Counted from the stretch's first letter, positions 8,374 to 18,224 are shown. The stretch is 64,000 nt of DNA from Pseudoalteromonas phenolica (GCF_005886345.1 NZ_PNEC01000032.1:1-64000); one strand, 5' to 3'. Program-made: numbers and translations. The notes: a model not told the origin generated them from the sequence alone.

Positions 8374-10944
8374 ATGAAAAAAACACTTTTAGCCTTGGCA
8401 TTGAGCCAAGTTATCTCATCTGCGGCTATGGCTTCAGAGCTTTGGCAGCCATTATCACAGGCCCGTTCGCAGGAGAGTGTAAGCAAACAATTATATCGAT
8501 TAGATCAAGCCGCTTTGCTTGCTAGATTGATGTTTGCCGATAAAAACTTAGTGATTACATTACCTTTACCAAGTGGCGAATTGGTTAAGTTTAAATTGCA
8601 AGCAAGCCAGGTCATGTCGAAAGGTTTAGCTGAAAAGTTTCCACAGATTAAAACTTTTACAGGTTTTGATATTGATAACCCAGCAAATACAGGGCGTTTT
8701 GATTATGGACCAAAGGGCTTTTATGGGGTGTTTAACTATCAAGGTCAGCGCATTTATGTTGACCCAGAACAACAAGAAAATGTGTATGTGAGCTACAAAG
8801 ATAAAAATGCACATTCGCACAGCAAAATAAAGCAAGGTGCGCCTATCAAGCGTGCTAATTCACATCTTCAGCACCGAGATTTAAAGGTGTTAATGCAAAA
8901 CCAAAGTACAGAGCAAAGCGAAACCATCCCAAATAGCCATATTACCTATCGTATTGCTTTTGCTACAACGGGCGAATACGCCCAATACCATGGTGGCAGC
9001 AAAGACAAGGTGATGGCTGCATTAGTAACTATGGTGAATAGACTCAATGACGTCTACGAAAGAGACTTAGCGATGCGTTTTGAGTTGGTTGCTGATAATG
9101 ACAAATTAATATTTTTAGACCCTGAAGCAGATCCATTTGCCAATACTGATCAAGATATAGATATTCTTAGCGAGAAAATAAATCAGCTAATTGGTGAGCA
9201 AAGTTATGACATTGGCCATTTAGTTGGGACAGGTGGAGGTGGTTTAGCGGGTTTTGAAGTGGTGTGTACTGAATACAAAGCCGAAGGGATAACGGGCAGT
9301 GAAGAGCCTAGCAATGATGCGTTCCATATAGATTATGTGGCCCATGAGATTGGTCACCAATTGGGGGCTGATCACACATTTAATGGTCAACAGGGGGCGT
9401 GTATAGGCAATCGTGCAGAAAACAGCGCTTATGAGCCAGGCAGTGGCTCAACCATTATGGGATACACAGGTATTTGTGATGAGCAGGACTTGCAACCTAA
9501 CTCAGATCCTTATTTTCATATTCATTCACTTGACCAAATGAATGTATTTAGCCGATTAGGCGCAGGTAAAAACTGTGGTGTTCATAAAGACAGAGCCAGT
9601 GCTCAACCCAGTGCCGATGCAGGAAAAGATTACGTCATTCCTGCTCGCACGCCTTTTAAACTGGTTGGCTCTGCAACCTCAACTTCGGGTGAAGCGCTCA
9701 CTTATAGTTGGCAGCAGTTTAATTTAGGTCCAGCCTCAGCAGATAAACAACAAGATGCTGTCGATGACGGCCAGCGTCCTTTGTTTAGAACTTTTAATCC
9801 TGTTGCTGAGCCTACACGAACAGTGCCACAAATATCAGATGTGCTTACAGGTACGCTCAATTTTGGTGAAGCCTATGCGACGACTAACCGTAATCTAGAT
9901 TTCCGTCTTATTGTCAGAGATGGTAAAGGCGGTGTGAGCGATGACGCTATGCAGATCAAAGTGATTGCCAACGATCAAGGTTTTTCAGTGACTTTACCGG
10001 ACGCTTCAAGTGCTTGGCGATCGTCAGAGCAGTTAGTTAAATGGCATACAGCAGGCACAGAACAAGCGCCCGTTGCTTGTGAAAAAGTAGATATTTTATT
10101 ATCTGAAGATGCGGGCCAAAGTTTCAAGAAAGTATTAGCAGAAGGTGTCGCTAACTCAGGGGAATACACAGTTCAGCTAGAGAACATAGTGACTGAGCAA
10201 GCTCGGTTACAGGTTAAGTGTAGTGATAATATCTTCTTCGCGGTGAATACGGGTAATTTTACAATTAGTGTGGGCGAAGGCTCAGGTGAAGAGCAGCCGC
10301 CAAAAATTACTGGTCAAAAGCTACTTGAGTTAGATGAAGACACCACTTTAGAAGTAAAGCTCAGCGATTTAACTATGGCGACCGATAAAGCACTCGATAG
10401 TTTAACGCTGCAAGCGGGGGACAACTATAGCATTGATAAAAATACGATAGTACCGAGTGCTGACTTTAATGGTGAATTAACTGTGCCAGTGACGGTTATG
10501 CGCGGTAAATTAAGCAGTGAGCCTTTTCAGCTTAAAGTCACTGTGAAATCGGTAAACGATTTGCCAGAACCGCAAAATGACAGCTTTGAAGTAGAGTACC
10601 AAGCACAGCAAGTCACCCTTGATGTACTCAAGAACGACCTTGATAAAGACGATGATAAACTGACCATAGACAGTGTGGAATATTCAGGGCAAGGCACAGT
10701 GTCTATTCGCGATGACAAACTTGTTTATTCTGCAGCAAATGACTTTTCAGGGGATGATGCTTTTAAATACACGGTAACAGATGGTAAAGGCGGTAGCAGC
10801 TTTGCTGTAGTGACAGTAACAGTGAAAGGCAACCCTAACCCTGATAGTGGCGACGATGATGATAAAGATGATTCTGGTTCGTTTGGCATGCTCTCATTAC
10901 TTAGTCTACTCGCATTGTTTACACGTCGAGTAAAAAGAGGGTAG
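8374..10944 (+). CDS. Secreted reprolysin-like zinc metalloprotease with GlyGly-CTERM tail
   Basis: 856 residues. Signal peptide ends near AMA; a propeptide-like region runs to about 180. The catalytic domain carries HEIGHQLGADH at 324-334, the metzincin zinc site HEXXHxxxxxH, followed by the region TIMGYTG, which contains the Met-turn. Domains after about 410 look like PKD/Ig-type folds (SADAGKDYVIPARTPFKLV) and a cadherin-like region with NDLDKDDDKLTIDSV. The last 24 residues are a GlyGly-CTERM signal (Ser/Gly, a hydrophobic helix SFGMLSLLSLLALF, then TRRVKR), expected to be cleaved by rhombosortase after transport to the periplasm. Likely a surface or secreted protease. Confidence 0.85.
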   Translation: MKKTLLALALSQVISSAAMASELWQPLSQARSQESVSKQLYRLDQAALLARLMFADKNLVITLPLPSGELVKFKLQASQVMSKGLAEKFPQIKTFTGFDIDNPANTGRFDYGPKGFYGVFNYQGQRIYVDPEQQENVYVSYKDKNAHSHSKIKQGAPIKRANSHLQHRDLKVLMQNQSTEQSETIPNSHITYRIAFATTGEYAQYHGGSKDKVMAALVTMVNRLNDVYERDLAMRFELVADNDKLIFLDPEADPFANTDQDIDILSEKINQLIGEQSYDIGHLVGTGGGGLAGFEVVCTEYKAEGITGSEEPSNDAFHIDYVAHEIGHQLGADHTFNGQQGACIGNRAENSAYEPGSGSTIMGYTGICDEQDLQPNSDPYFHIHSLDQMNVFSRLGAGKNCGVHKDRASAQPSADAGKDYVIPARTPFKLVGSATSTSGEALTYSWQQFNLGPASADKQQDAVDDGQRPLFRTFNPVAEPTRTVPQISDVLTGTLNFGEAYATTNRNLDFRLIVRDGKGGVSDDAMQIKVIANDQGFSVTLPDASSAWRSSEQLVKWHTAGTEQAPVACEKVDILLSEDAGQSFKKVLAEGVANSGEYTVQLENIVTEQARLQVKCSDNIFFAVNTGNFTISVGEGSGEEQPPKITGQKLLELDEDTTLEVKLSDLTMATDKALDSLTLQAGDNYSIDKNTIVPSADFNGELTVPVTVMRGKLSSEPFQLKVTVKSVNDLPEPQNDSFEVEYQAQQVTLDVLKNDLDKDDDKLTIDSVEYSGQGTVSIRDDKLVYSAANDFSGDDAFKYTVTDGKGGSSFAVVTVTVKGNPNPDSGDDDDKDDSGSFGMLSLLSLLALFTRRVKRG

Positions 10945-10947
10945 AGC

Positions 10948-11331
10948 ATGTTAAAGCACATCAGTTTATGTTTTGTCTCTTTGTGCTTTGCAGGCTGTGC
11001 GACCATCGCACAGCCTGCTCAGACGAGTAGCAAAGAGGCATCTGAAAAGTTATTTCAACAGCATGCGCAACAGGCAATTGCTAAGCATGACTACCGATTG
11101 TTGGCTTTATCGAGCCGCCGCTTGGTCATTGCAGGGCTTGAGCAGCATGATAGTGAGCAGCTAAAAACATTATGTGGCGTGAGATTTATCACTAAAAGCA
11201 AAGACGTATTAAAAACCACTGAGGATAAGCAAACTCGCTCGAAATTATATGAATATGCGGCAGGCTATAACAATCTACTCTTGGAGGCGTGTTTAAAAGT
11301 CACATCAACTTCAAAAGCTTCAATTGAATGA
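10948..11331 (+). CDS. Hypothetical lipoprotein
   Basis: 127 residues with lipobox FAGC at about residues 13-16. The mature protein is mainly helical with two Cys (LCGVRF, EACLKV). Three bases separate it from the metalloprotease stop and its end overlaps the possible upstream start of the response regulator, so the three genes look cotranscribed. No family recognised. Confidence 0.55.
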   Translation: MLKHISLCFVSLCFAGCATIAQPAQTSSKEASEKLFQQHAQQAIAKHDYRLLALSSRRLVIAGLEQHDSEQLKTLCGVRFITKSKDVLKTTEDKQTRSKLYEYAAGYNNLLLEACLKVTSTSKASIE

Positions 11332-11338
11332 TACACTT

Positions 11339-12064
11339 ATGTTAAATGACAGCCAGTTAATGTCGGAAACCAAATACGTGCATTCAATTTTACTAATCGA
11401 TGATGACATGGAATTGACTGATTTGATCAGCCAATTCTTAACCCAAAACGGGTATCAAGTAACGGTTGCTAATGATGGTAATAGCGCTATGTCGCTGTTG
11501 TCTTTACAGCAACCCGATCTCATTATTCTTGATTTAATGCTCCCAGGTATTGACGGTCTTACTATTTGCAAGCAAATCAGGCCAAGTTTTACCGGACCCA
11601 TCATTATGTTGACTGCGCTGGTGGATGACATTGATGAAGTCACTGGACTCGAAGTCGGTGCCGATGATTATTTATGTAAACCGATTAAACCAAGAGTCTT
11701 ATTGGCACATATAAGAGCGCAATTAAGGCGTCAGTCTAATCTTGCTTCGCAACAAAAAACGCACTTAAAGGTGTGTGATGGACAATTGTCTATAGATTTA
11801 CCTAATAGAAGAGTGGCGTATCAATCTCAGCCGATAGAGTTATCGAGTGCAGAGTTTGATCTATTGGTGATCCTCGCCAATATGGCAGGTGAAGTGTGCT
11901 CAAGAGAGAGTTTGCACAAACAAATATTTAAGCTGGATTACGACCCACTTGATAGGTCGATAGACTTGAGGGTGTCGAGGTTACGCAAAAAACTCGGTGA
12001 TGACCCTAAGCATCCCAAATTACTGACAACGGTAAGAAATAAAGGGTATCTCATTGCAACTTAA
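11339..12064 (+). CDS. OmpR-family response regulator
   Basis: 241 residues. Receiver domain with acidic pocket DDD at 21-23, phospho-acceptor D65 (IILDLMLPG) and the conserved T/A and K (TALVDD, CKPIKP). Winged-helix output domain from about 145 with ELSSAEFDLLVILANMAGEVCSRE and DRSIDLRVSRLRKKLGDDP. An in-frame TTG at 11324 overlaps the previous gene; ATG at 11339 or 11360 is more likely, neither with a strong ribosome site. Its partner kinase overlaps its end. Confidence 0.9.
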   Translation: MLNDSQLMSETKYVHSILLIDDDMELTDLISQFLTQNGYQVTVANDGNSAMSLLSLQQPDLIILDLMLPGIDGLTICKQIRPSFTGPIIMLTALVDDIDEVTGLEVGADDYLCKPIKPRVLLAHIRAQLRRQSNLASQQKTHLKVCDGQLSIDLPNRRVAYQSQPIELSSAEFDLLVILANMAGEVCSRESLHKQIFKLDYDPLDRSIDLRVSRLRKKLGDDPKHPKLLTTVRNKGYLIAT

Positions 12065-13355
12065 TGCTAAAAACAGCCTACTGGCAGTCATCCTCATTGT
12101 TTTGAGTAACTTGGTGGTGGGCCAACTGACGTTTGACTATTTGCAACCGGCTTTAGTTGAAGAAGCAATTGATGAGTGGGAAGCCCATTTAAGCACGGTT
12201 GCGGCTGAAGTGAGTACGACGTTTAAAAACGCGAACGCACAACAGTGGGAAGCCCATGCTCTCAAGCTGAGTGAACGTTATTTTGCCGAAGCCTATATAA
12301 TGTTTAAGGAAGATTTAGGGTTTTATGAGCAAGACTTACTGAACCGCGCGCAACTACATCAGCACAATAGCTTTGTTGATCTTTCTACTTCTAGCGTATT
12401 TTATGTTTTAGATACGCAGCAACTCATGGTGTTAGAGAACGTCTACTATGATAGCTTTACAAATTGGTTATCAGATTGGGTATTATGGCTTGTTGCTTGT
12501 GTTTTAAATATTGGCTTTTTAACGATATTTGTGTATTTCGTTTGGTCTGAACAAAAGAGATTATCTCACACGATTGCAGCGCTAAACCAACAACCAACTC
12601 AGCGCACTAACTCAATTGATGATCATATTGCCCATATCAAAACCTACTTGACCGACATCAGCGCTCAGAACCAAACTCAACTTAACTTACAAAGAGACTT
12701 GTTACATGGCGTTGCACATGAGTTTCGCAGCCCGATGGCACGAATGCAATTTGCGCTCGATATGCTTGAAGATGCAGATAGCCAAAGTCGAAGTGATCTA
12801 ACTCAATCAATGCAAAATGCCTTACAAGGGCTAGATGATTTAGTAAAAGAGTTACTTTCTTATGCGCGCTTAAAAGATGGCTCTACCGCGGTGCAGAAGG
12901 TCAGTAGTAACCTTGATGAGTTGGCTAAACAAGCCGTGCAGAATGTGCAAAGCTTTTATCCGGCGATTAAATTTGAAGTGATAAATAGTGAATTAATGGT
13001 CAATGCTGACAGTAATCTACTTAATCGTGTGTTTGTTAACTTGCTACGAAATGCTGGGCGTTTTGCAAAAAGTACCTGCCAAGTCAGTTTTAGCCAAAAT
13101 GACGCCTATATTTGTTGCTTTATTGAAGATGATGGCATGGGGATCCCGCCAGGAAAAACCGATAGGATCTTTGAACCTTTCACTCGACTAGACCCAAGTC
13201 GCTCTAGAGATTCAGGCGGATGTGGTTTGGGTTTAGCCATAGCAAGCTCTATTGCACAATTACATGACGGTAAATTGTTTGTACTTGAAAAAGAGCAAGG
13301 TTTAGGCGGCGCATGTTTTTGTTTGCAGTTGCCGCTTCAACATCAATTAAACTGA
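12054..13355 (+). CDS. Sensor histidine kinase (RstB/CpxA-type)
   Basis: 433 residues. Two membrane helices (about 8-28 and 142-165) bracket a periplasmic sensor region; then the dimerisation domain with the phospho-acceptor H222 (HGVAHEFRSPMARMQ), N box NLLRNAGRFAK, G1 IEDDGMGIPPG, and F/G2 motifs (FEPFTRLD, GCGLGLAI). The frame begins at TTG 12054 overlapping the regulator stop by 11 bp, so the two are translationally coupled. The ligand cannot be read; the neighbours suggest envelope or secretion stress (inference). Confidence 0.88.
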   Translation: MQLNAKNSLLAVILIVLSNLVVGQLTFDYLQPALVEEAIDEWEAHLSTVAAEVSTTFKNANAQQWEAHALKLSERYFAEAYIMFKEDLGFYEQDLLNRAQLHQHNSFVDLSTSSVFYVLDTQQLMVLENVYYDSFTNWLSDWVLWLVACVLNIGFLTIFVYFVWSEQKRLSHTIAALNQQPTQRTNSIDDHIAHIKTYLTDISAQNQTQLNLQRDLLHGVAHEFRSPMARMQFALDMLEDADSQSRSDLTQSMQNALQGLDDLVKELLSYARLKDGSTAVQKVSSNLDELAKQAVQNVQSFYPAIKFEVINSELMVNADSNLLNRVFVNLLRNAGRFAKSTCQVSFSQNDAYICCFIEDDGMGIPPGKTDRIFEPFTRLDPSRSRDSGGCGLGLAIASSIAQLHDGKLFVLEKEQGLGGACFCLQLPLQHQLN

Positions 13356-13429
13356 TTGAGATTGCCATTTTAGAGGGACTAAGTTAGTTTGGGAGAAATT
13401 TTGGTACATATTTATCATTGGCAGTACTT

Positions 13430-13939
13430 ATGTTTGCAAGACTTTCTCCTAAAATCACTTTTGTCGCATTGACCTTATCAACGTTATTATTTGATCAACT
13501 CAGCAAGCTGTGGGCCGCTGCGGTGCTGACTCCGTGGCAAATGACTAGCTACTTTAACGATTTGTTCCGCATTGGTTACACCGAAAATCGCGGTGCATTT
13601 CTAAGTTTGGGTGGCACAATGTCTGAATCAATGCGCGATTTGGTGTTCATTGGCTTAGTCGGTGTATTTTTGCTTGGCATGATTATTTATGTCTTTAGGG
13701 AAAAACAATTAACGAAACCTATGGCATCGGCGTGGGCCTTGATTGTATCTGGTGGTGCAAGTAACTGGTTAGACAGGGTGCTTAACGATGGCGCAGTGAT
13801 TGATTTTCTGAATGTGGGTATTGGTGGTTTAAGAACGGGTGTATTTAATATCGCAGATATGTTCATTCTAGCGGGCGCTGGAATATTACTGTATTCAGGC
13901 TGGCAAGAAGAACGCGCAGCTAAGCAAGCAGAAAAGTGA
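13430..13939 (+). CDS. Signal peptidase II family protein
   Basis: 169 residues, four membrane helices. Aspartyl catalytic pair visible: NWLDR and FNIADMFI, as in lipoprotein signal peptidase LspA, which cuts before the lipobox Cys. The family's usual GALGNLYDR is here GGASNWLDR, so this is a variant, possibly an accessory paralogue rather than the housekeeping enzyme, which normally sits next to ileS. ATG 13430 preferred to an upstream TTG. Confidence 0.8.
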   Translation: MFARLSPKITFVALTLSTLLFDQLSKLWAAAVLTPWQMTSYFNDLFRIGYTENRGAFLSLGGTMSESMRDLVFIGLVGVFLLGMIIYVFREKQLTKPMASAWALIVSGGASNWLDRVLNDGAVIDFLNVGIGGLRTGVFNIADMFILAGAGILLYSGWQEERAAKQAEK

Positions 13940-13946
13940 TGCGTTT

Positions 13947-13974
13947 AACACGATAGTGTTGCGTGTTTTTTGTT
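13947..13974 (+). terminator. Terminator-like hairpin after the signal peptidase II gene
   Basis: Short stem aacacg / cgtgtt followed by a T-run (tttttt). It ends the transcript of the two-component/peptidase genes. Confidence 0.55.
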
Positions 13975-14075
13975 TCTATTTGTTATTAATTGTTACGCTG
14001 AGTGGTTGATTACTTTTCATTTTTTAAATAAGTCAGTAACCTGCTCAGCGGTAATACAAATCAGAGACAAAGACA

Positions 14076-14840
14076 GTGTTAAAATATGTTATTTCTGCGG
14101 CCATGTTATTGGGTAGCAGCTCAACAATGGCCACCATTGTTGAATTTCAAACTTCGCAAGGCAATTTTCAAGTTAATTTATTTAACCAAACTACGCCTAA
14201 AACAGTCGAAAACTTCATGAAATATGTGAATGAAGATCGATACCAAGGGGTTATTTTTCATCGCTTGGAGCCTAATTTTGTACTCCAAGGTGGTGGTTTT
14301 TTCTATGAAGGTAGCATCCCACTGAGCCAAGTTGAATCATTTGGCACTGTTGACAATGAGCCTGTGTATTCAAATGTTCGCGGTACGATTGCGATGGCTA
14401 AAGTAGGTGGTAACCCTGACAGCGCAACCAGCCAATGGTTTTTTAATTTAAAAGACAACAGTCAAAACCTAGATGTGCAAAACGGCGGGTTTACGGTGTT
14501 TGGACAAGTGATTGGCGACGGCATGGAGGTTGTTGACAAAATCGCCAAGCTAGAAACTTGTGGTTCAATTCCTTTAGTCGACTTTTCGCAAGACAAATGT
14601 TCAGACGATCAAGTCAACCCAGATGAAAGCAACTTTATTAGCATTGAAGCTGTAACAATAGTGGATGATAACGAGAATACCGCTGATACACTTACGCCAG
14701 TGAAGAATACGTTATTAAAGCCAACTGAACCAGATAATGGTGGTGATAATAACAATGGCAGCAGTAGCTCTGGCGGATTATTTAGTGTGCTTATGCTGAT
14801 GGGCGCAGGTGTATTTTTTAGAAGAAGATACAATCGATAA
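14076..14840 (+). CDS. Secreted cyclophilin-type peptidyl-prolyl isomerase with GlyGly-CTERM tail
   Basis: 254 residues, GTG start. Signal peptide ends at TMA. The cyclophilin core is complete: FHRLEPNFVLQGG, GTIAMAKVGG, NPDSATSQWFFNLKDN and FTVFGQVIGDG. A Ser/Gly-rich linker and the C-terminal SSGGLFSVLMLMGAGVFFRR segment form a GlyGly-CTERM sorting signal. It catalyses proline isomerisation in the periplasm or at the cell surface, where it may help fold exported proteins. Confidence 0.88.
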   Translation: MLKYVISAAMLLGSSSTMATIVEFQTSQGNFQVNLFNQTTPKTVENFMKYVNEDRYQGVIFHRLEPNFVLQGGGFFYEGSIPLSQVESFGTVDNEPVYSNVRGTIAMAKVGGNPDSATSQWFFNLKDNSQNLDVQNGGFTVFGQVIGDGMEVVDKIAKLETCGSIPLVDFSQDKCSDDQVNPDESNFISIEAVTIVDDNENTADTLTPVKNTLLKPTEPDNGGDNNNGSSSSGGLFSVLMLMGAGVFFRRRYNR

Positions 14841-14849
14841 ATTATAGTA

Positions 14850-14880
14850 AAGCGCCCGTAAATAGGGCGCTTTGATTTTT
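14850..14880. terminator. Bidirectional terminator
   Basis: Stem aagcgccc / gggcgctt (14850-14872) followed by t-rich sequence on the plus strand. It lies between the convergent cyclophilin and transporter genes. Confidence 0.85.
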
Positions 14881-14896
14881 AGCTATTCGCGCTTAC

Positions 14897-16150
14897 TTAC
14901 CAGCTAAATAACAACGCAGATACTGCAAGCAAACCAACGACTAACACAAAGTAGGTGCTTAAACGGCCTTTGTACTTATTCAGGCTTGGTACTTTGTAGA
15001 TGGCGATGGTTGGCATTACGAATAAAATCATCGCAATGATAGGGCCTGAAATCGCTTCCATCATACCCAGAATACTTGGGTTAATTACCGCACAGATCCA
15101 AATTGAAACAAACATAGCTGCAACGCCAATTTTATCAGCAGTCGCATTACCTAGTTTAGTTTGCTTAGTCAGCAGGCCATTAAAGCTTTCTCGTGCACCT
15201 AAGAAGTGACCTAAGAAAGAAGAGGTGATCGCAACAAACGCCACGAATGGGCCAAGTAGAGCAATATATGGGTTGTCATACACGTTAGCTAAGAACGACA
15301 GTACAGAGACATTTGCTTCTTTCGCTTGGGCCATTTGCTCAGGCGTTAAAGAGAAAATACAAGAGAACACAAAAAGCAGAACAAATAAGATCAGCATTAA
15401 CGAGGTGTATTTTAAGATCTTTTCACTTTTAGCAACCGCTTCTGATCTGTAATGGCGGCGCTGCACATTGGCAAAACTTGAAATGGCAGCAGCATGGCTG
15501 AATGAGAATACAATCACAGGCACAGATAACCATAAAGTGCTGCTTAGCTCACCCATATCCGGTGCAGACACCGCTGGCATTTGCCAGTTTGGAATAAGGT
15601 AAAGTGATAAGAATAATAAAATTGCCACTAAAGGATAAACTAACGCAGAGAAGGCACGCATAAGAAGCTTTTCACCGCCCAGCATTAAACTCACCATAAA
15701 CGCAACCAGTACACCAGATAGCGCCACGCGAGGGATAGACTCCATACCTAACTGGTTCACCATAAAGCTGTCTACCGTATTGGTTAAACCAACACCATAA
15801 ATAAGCAGAATAGGGTAGATAGAGAAGAAGTAAAGCAGCGAGATTAGACGACCTGCACCAGCGCCAAAATGCTCTTCTACGACATCGGTGAAATCAGCGT
15901 TATCTTGTTTTGAAGACAGCACAAAGCGAGCTAGACCACGGTGTGCTAAAAAAGTCATCGGGAAGGCTAGTAAAGCCATAATTAGCAGTGGCCAAAAACC
16001 ACCAATACCGATATTAATTGGCAAAAATAAAATACCCGCACCGACCGCAGTTCCGAATAGGCTTAATACCCATTGTGTGTCGTGCTGAGTCCAGCCACCC
16101 CGACTGGCTGAAGACATATCTAACGTCATGGCTTCTGGGGAGTTACTCAT
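14897..16150 (-). CDS. HAAAP-family serine/threonine transporter (SdaC-like)
   Basis: 417 residues with about eleven membrane helices. The N-terminal block (TQWVLSLFGTAVGAGILFLPI) is the family signature, with further matches SVPVIVFSFSHAAAISSF and SSFLGHFLGARESF. Members are proton or sodium symporters importing serine, threonine or aromatic amino acids; overall appearance is closest to serine transporters. Stand-alone gene with its own upstream region (16151-16368). Confidence 0.82.
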   Translation of the reverse strand: MSNSPEAMTLDMSSASRGGWTQHDTQWVLSLFGTAVGAGILFLPINIGIGGFWPLLIMALLAFPMTFLAHRGLARFVLSSKQDNADFTDVVEEHFGAGAGRLISLLYFFSIYPILLIYGVGLTNTVDSFMVNQLGMESIPRVALSGVLVAFMVSLMLGGEKLLMRAFSALVYPLVAILLFLSLYLIPNWQMPAVSAPDMGELSSTLWLSVPVIVFSFSHAAAISSFANVQRRHYRSEAVAKSEKILKYTSLMLILFVLLFVFSCIFSLTPEQMAQAKEANVSVLSFLANVYDNPYIALLGPFVAFVAITSSFLGHFLGARESFNGLLTKQTKLGNATADKIGVAAMFVSIWICAVINPSILGMMEAISGPIIAMILFVMPTIAIYKVPSLNKYKGRLSTYFVLVVGLLAVSALLFSW

Positions 16151-16368
16151 ACTTGTTGTCCTAAAAATTAATAAGAATTATTTTTCGCGCGCATGATATA
16201 GAAAATGACAGCAAGATGCATTCATACCCGCTTAATGGTTGCTGAATACTGTAAAGGGAGTTTGACGAGTGAATAGATAAGCCTGTTTTGACAAGGTGGT
16301 GATATGTTCACTACAGAGGCAACTTGATAACCACCTAAATAGAGTTAGCATTTGAATTTTGTGTGCTT

Positions 16369-17091
16369 TTAAAAGCTCATTAGCTGCTTGAAGCGACTTG
16401 AGTGTCTACGAGAGGCTTCAACTTCATGGCCTGAATGTAAGGTAATTAATAAATTGCCATTAACAGCGATATCGACGTTTTTTACCTGTCTCAAATTAAT
16501 AATTTGCTGTCTATTCGCCCTAAAGAATAGCGTTTCAGGTAATCGCGCTTCTAATAGGTTAAGAGATTTCTTTATCAGTGGTTTTTGTTGCTTATGATGT
16601 ATAAAGCAATAGTTTGAACAGCTTTCAATTAAAAATATATCTTTTAAAGGCACGAAGTCACACTCATCGCCGTCTTTTAAAAACACTGAGCTGTTTTCAT
16701 CAAACTTCACTTGTTCAGTGTCTTGTGGTGCTGGCTCTGAGGCTTCTAGTCTGATGAGCTTATTAATGGTGACTGTTAATCGGTCTGTTTCAATTGGTTT
16801 TAATAAGTAGTCGAATGCGTCGTAGTCAAATGAGCGAATAGCATACTCATCGTATGCCGTTGTGAAGATAACCTTACCTTGAAAGTCGATCTCATCGAGT
16901 AATTCAAAGCCATTCTTACCCGGCATCTGAATATCCAAAAATAAGATCTCGGGTTGATGTTGTTTGATTAAAGCAATGCCTTCATCTGGATCTGCCGCTT
17001 GGGCTATCACCTCTATTTGTTCAAATTCACAGAGCATAGTGTTGAGTTCTAATCTTGCTAAACGAGAATCTTCAATAATGATTGCTTTCAT
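16369..17091 (-). CDS. LytTR-family response regulator
   Basis: 240 residues. Receiver domain with D53 as phospho-acceptor (LFLDIQMPGKNG) and K in LLKPIET. The C-terminal part from about 135 is a LytTR DNA-binding domain: IFLIESCSNYCFIHH, FFRANRQQIINL and SGHEVEASRRHSSRFKQLM. Such regulators bind paired 9-bp repeats spaced by 12 bp. It overlaps the kinase gene by 4 bp. Confidence 0.9.
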   Translation of the reverse strand: MKAIIIEDSRLARLELNTMLCEFEQIEVIAQAADPDEGIALIKQHQPEILFLDIQMPGKNGFELLDEIDFQGKVIFTTAYDEYAIRSFDYDAFDYLLKPIETDRLTVTINKLIRLEASEPAPQDTEQVKFDENSSVFLKDGDECDFVPLKDIFLIESCSNYCFIHHKQQKPLIKKSLNLLEARLPETLFFRANRQQIINLRQVKNVDIAVNGNLLITLHSGHEVEASRRHSSRFKQLMSF

Positions 17092-18170
17092 AGTTCTGCC
17101 TTCGAATGATGAGACTGTATAGGAAAAGTAAGCGTGGCAATCACGGTCTCGTCTGCTTCGCTTAACTCTAAACTTGCAGATGAACCATATAATAACTGTA
17201 AACGCTTTCGAATATTATGTAAGCCTATATTGGTTGATGTGCTGGTGGTCGAAGAGGGCTTTAAGCTTCCAGGGTTACAGACTTGAATGAATATGAAATC
17301 CGCTTGCTTGTTAATCTCCAAACTTAATACACCACCACCTTTGACTAGGCTAATACCATGTTTTATGGCATTTTCAATGAGCATTTGTATCATCATAGGG
17401 GGCACGAGTACGTGAAGTAATTGGTCATCTACCTTGCTTTTAAATTTGAGCCTACCTTCATATTGAATACCTGAAATAGCAATAAACTCTTCAATTACTT
17501 TTAGTTCTTGCTCAAGAGGGATATGGCTTTTTTTATCAGCACTCAATGCATGCCTCATCACGTTAGAAAGTTGCGTGATACTCGATCTTGCTTGGTTTAT
17601 ATCCTCTAACATCAACGCTCTAATGTTATTGAGACTGTTAAACATAAAGTGAGGGTTAATTTGGCCGATTAGAGTGTTAAGTTGCGCTTCTTTTAATGCC
17701 AGTTGCAGTGATAGTTTTTCACTTTCGACTTGTTTCCAACGCTGCAGTGATTGCACACCTAAATAAATACAGCTCCAAATTAGAGTGATTGGGTATAGCC
17801 CAATGATGTTACTTATAATATTCATGTGACCCAATACAGAGTCATAATCAGGGTTTGTGCTATGCAACAGAGATATTGTGCCAAGCATAAATAGTGTCAT
17901 GACCCCCGTACTTACTAAAGAACAAGTAAGTACAGGTATTACCATTCTAGAGAGTGATTTTTCAATTACGCTACTTTTGATATAGAACACTCTCAGGCCA
18001 AGAGAGGTCAGCAGCCCGAAGAGCAAAATAACAATGCTGTTTACAACTTGCTCACCCAGATTATTAAAGTCTGGCATTGATCTGAGGAGTAAATTTGCAA
18101 CCGCCAACATACTCCACCCAATTATTTGGCAGACCCAGAATTGCTTCTTTCTAGATAAGTAATACATCAA
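17088..18170 (-). CDS. LytS-type sensor histidine kinase
   Basis: 360 residues. The first 150 residues contain four to five membrane helices; then a histidine kinase core with INPHFMFNSLNNIRALM (phospho-acceptor His), an ATPase domain with NAIKHGI and GLHNIRKRLQLLYG. Kinases of this type sense membrane or cell-surface conditions. Lies 55 bp downstream of a serine hydrolase gene on the same strand, suggesting one transcript. Confidence 0.88.
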   Translation of the reverse strand: MMYYLSRKKQFWVCQIIGWSMLAVANLLLRSMPDFNNLGEQVVNSIVILLFGLLTSLGLRVFYIKSSVIEKSLSRMVIPVLTCSLVSTGVMTLFMLGTISLLHSTNPDYDSVLGHMNIISNIIGLYPITLIWSCIYLGVQSLQRWKQVESEKLSLQLALKEAQLNTLIGQINPHFMFNSLNNIRALMLEDINQARSSITQLSNVMRHALSADKKSHIPLEQELKVIEEFIAISGIQYEGRLKFKSKVDDQLLHVLVPPMMIQMLIENAIKHGISLVKGGGVLSLEINKQADFIFIQVCNPGSLKPSSTTSTSTNIGLHNIRKRLQLLYGSSASLELSEADETVIATLTFPIQSHHSKAEL

Positions 18171-18224
18171 TTTTTGTACTCTTAGACCACTTCAGTTTTG
18201 CTTAATTAAGCTTGGGTTAAATAC

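Noticed and set aside
8286..8525. Open plus-strand frame overlapping the start of the metalloprotease
   Set aside because: Shares the hairpin and the protease coding region in another frame; no codon pattern or ribosome site.
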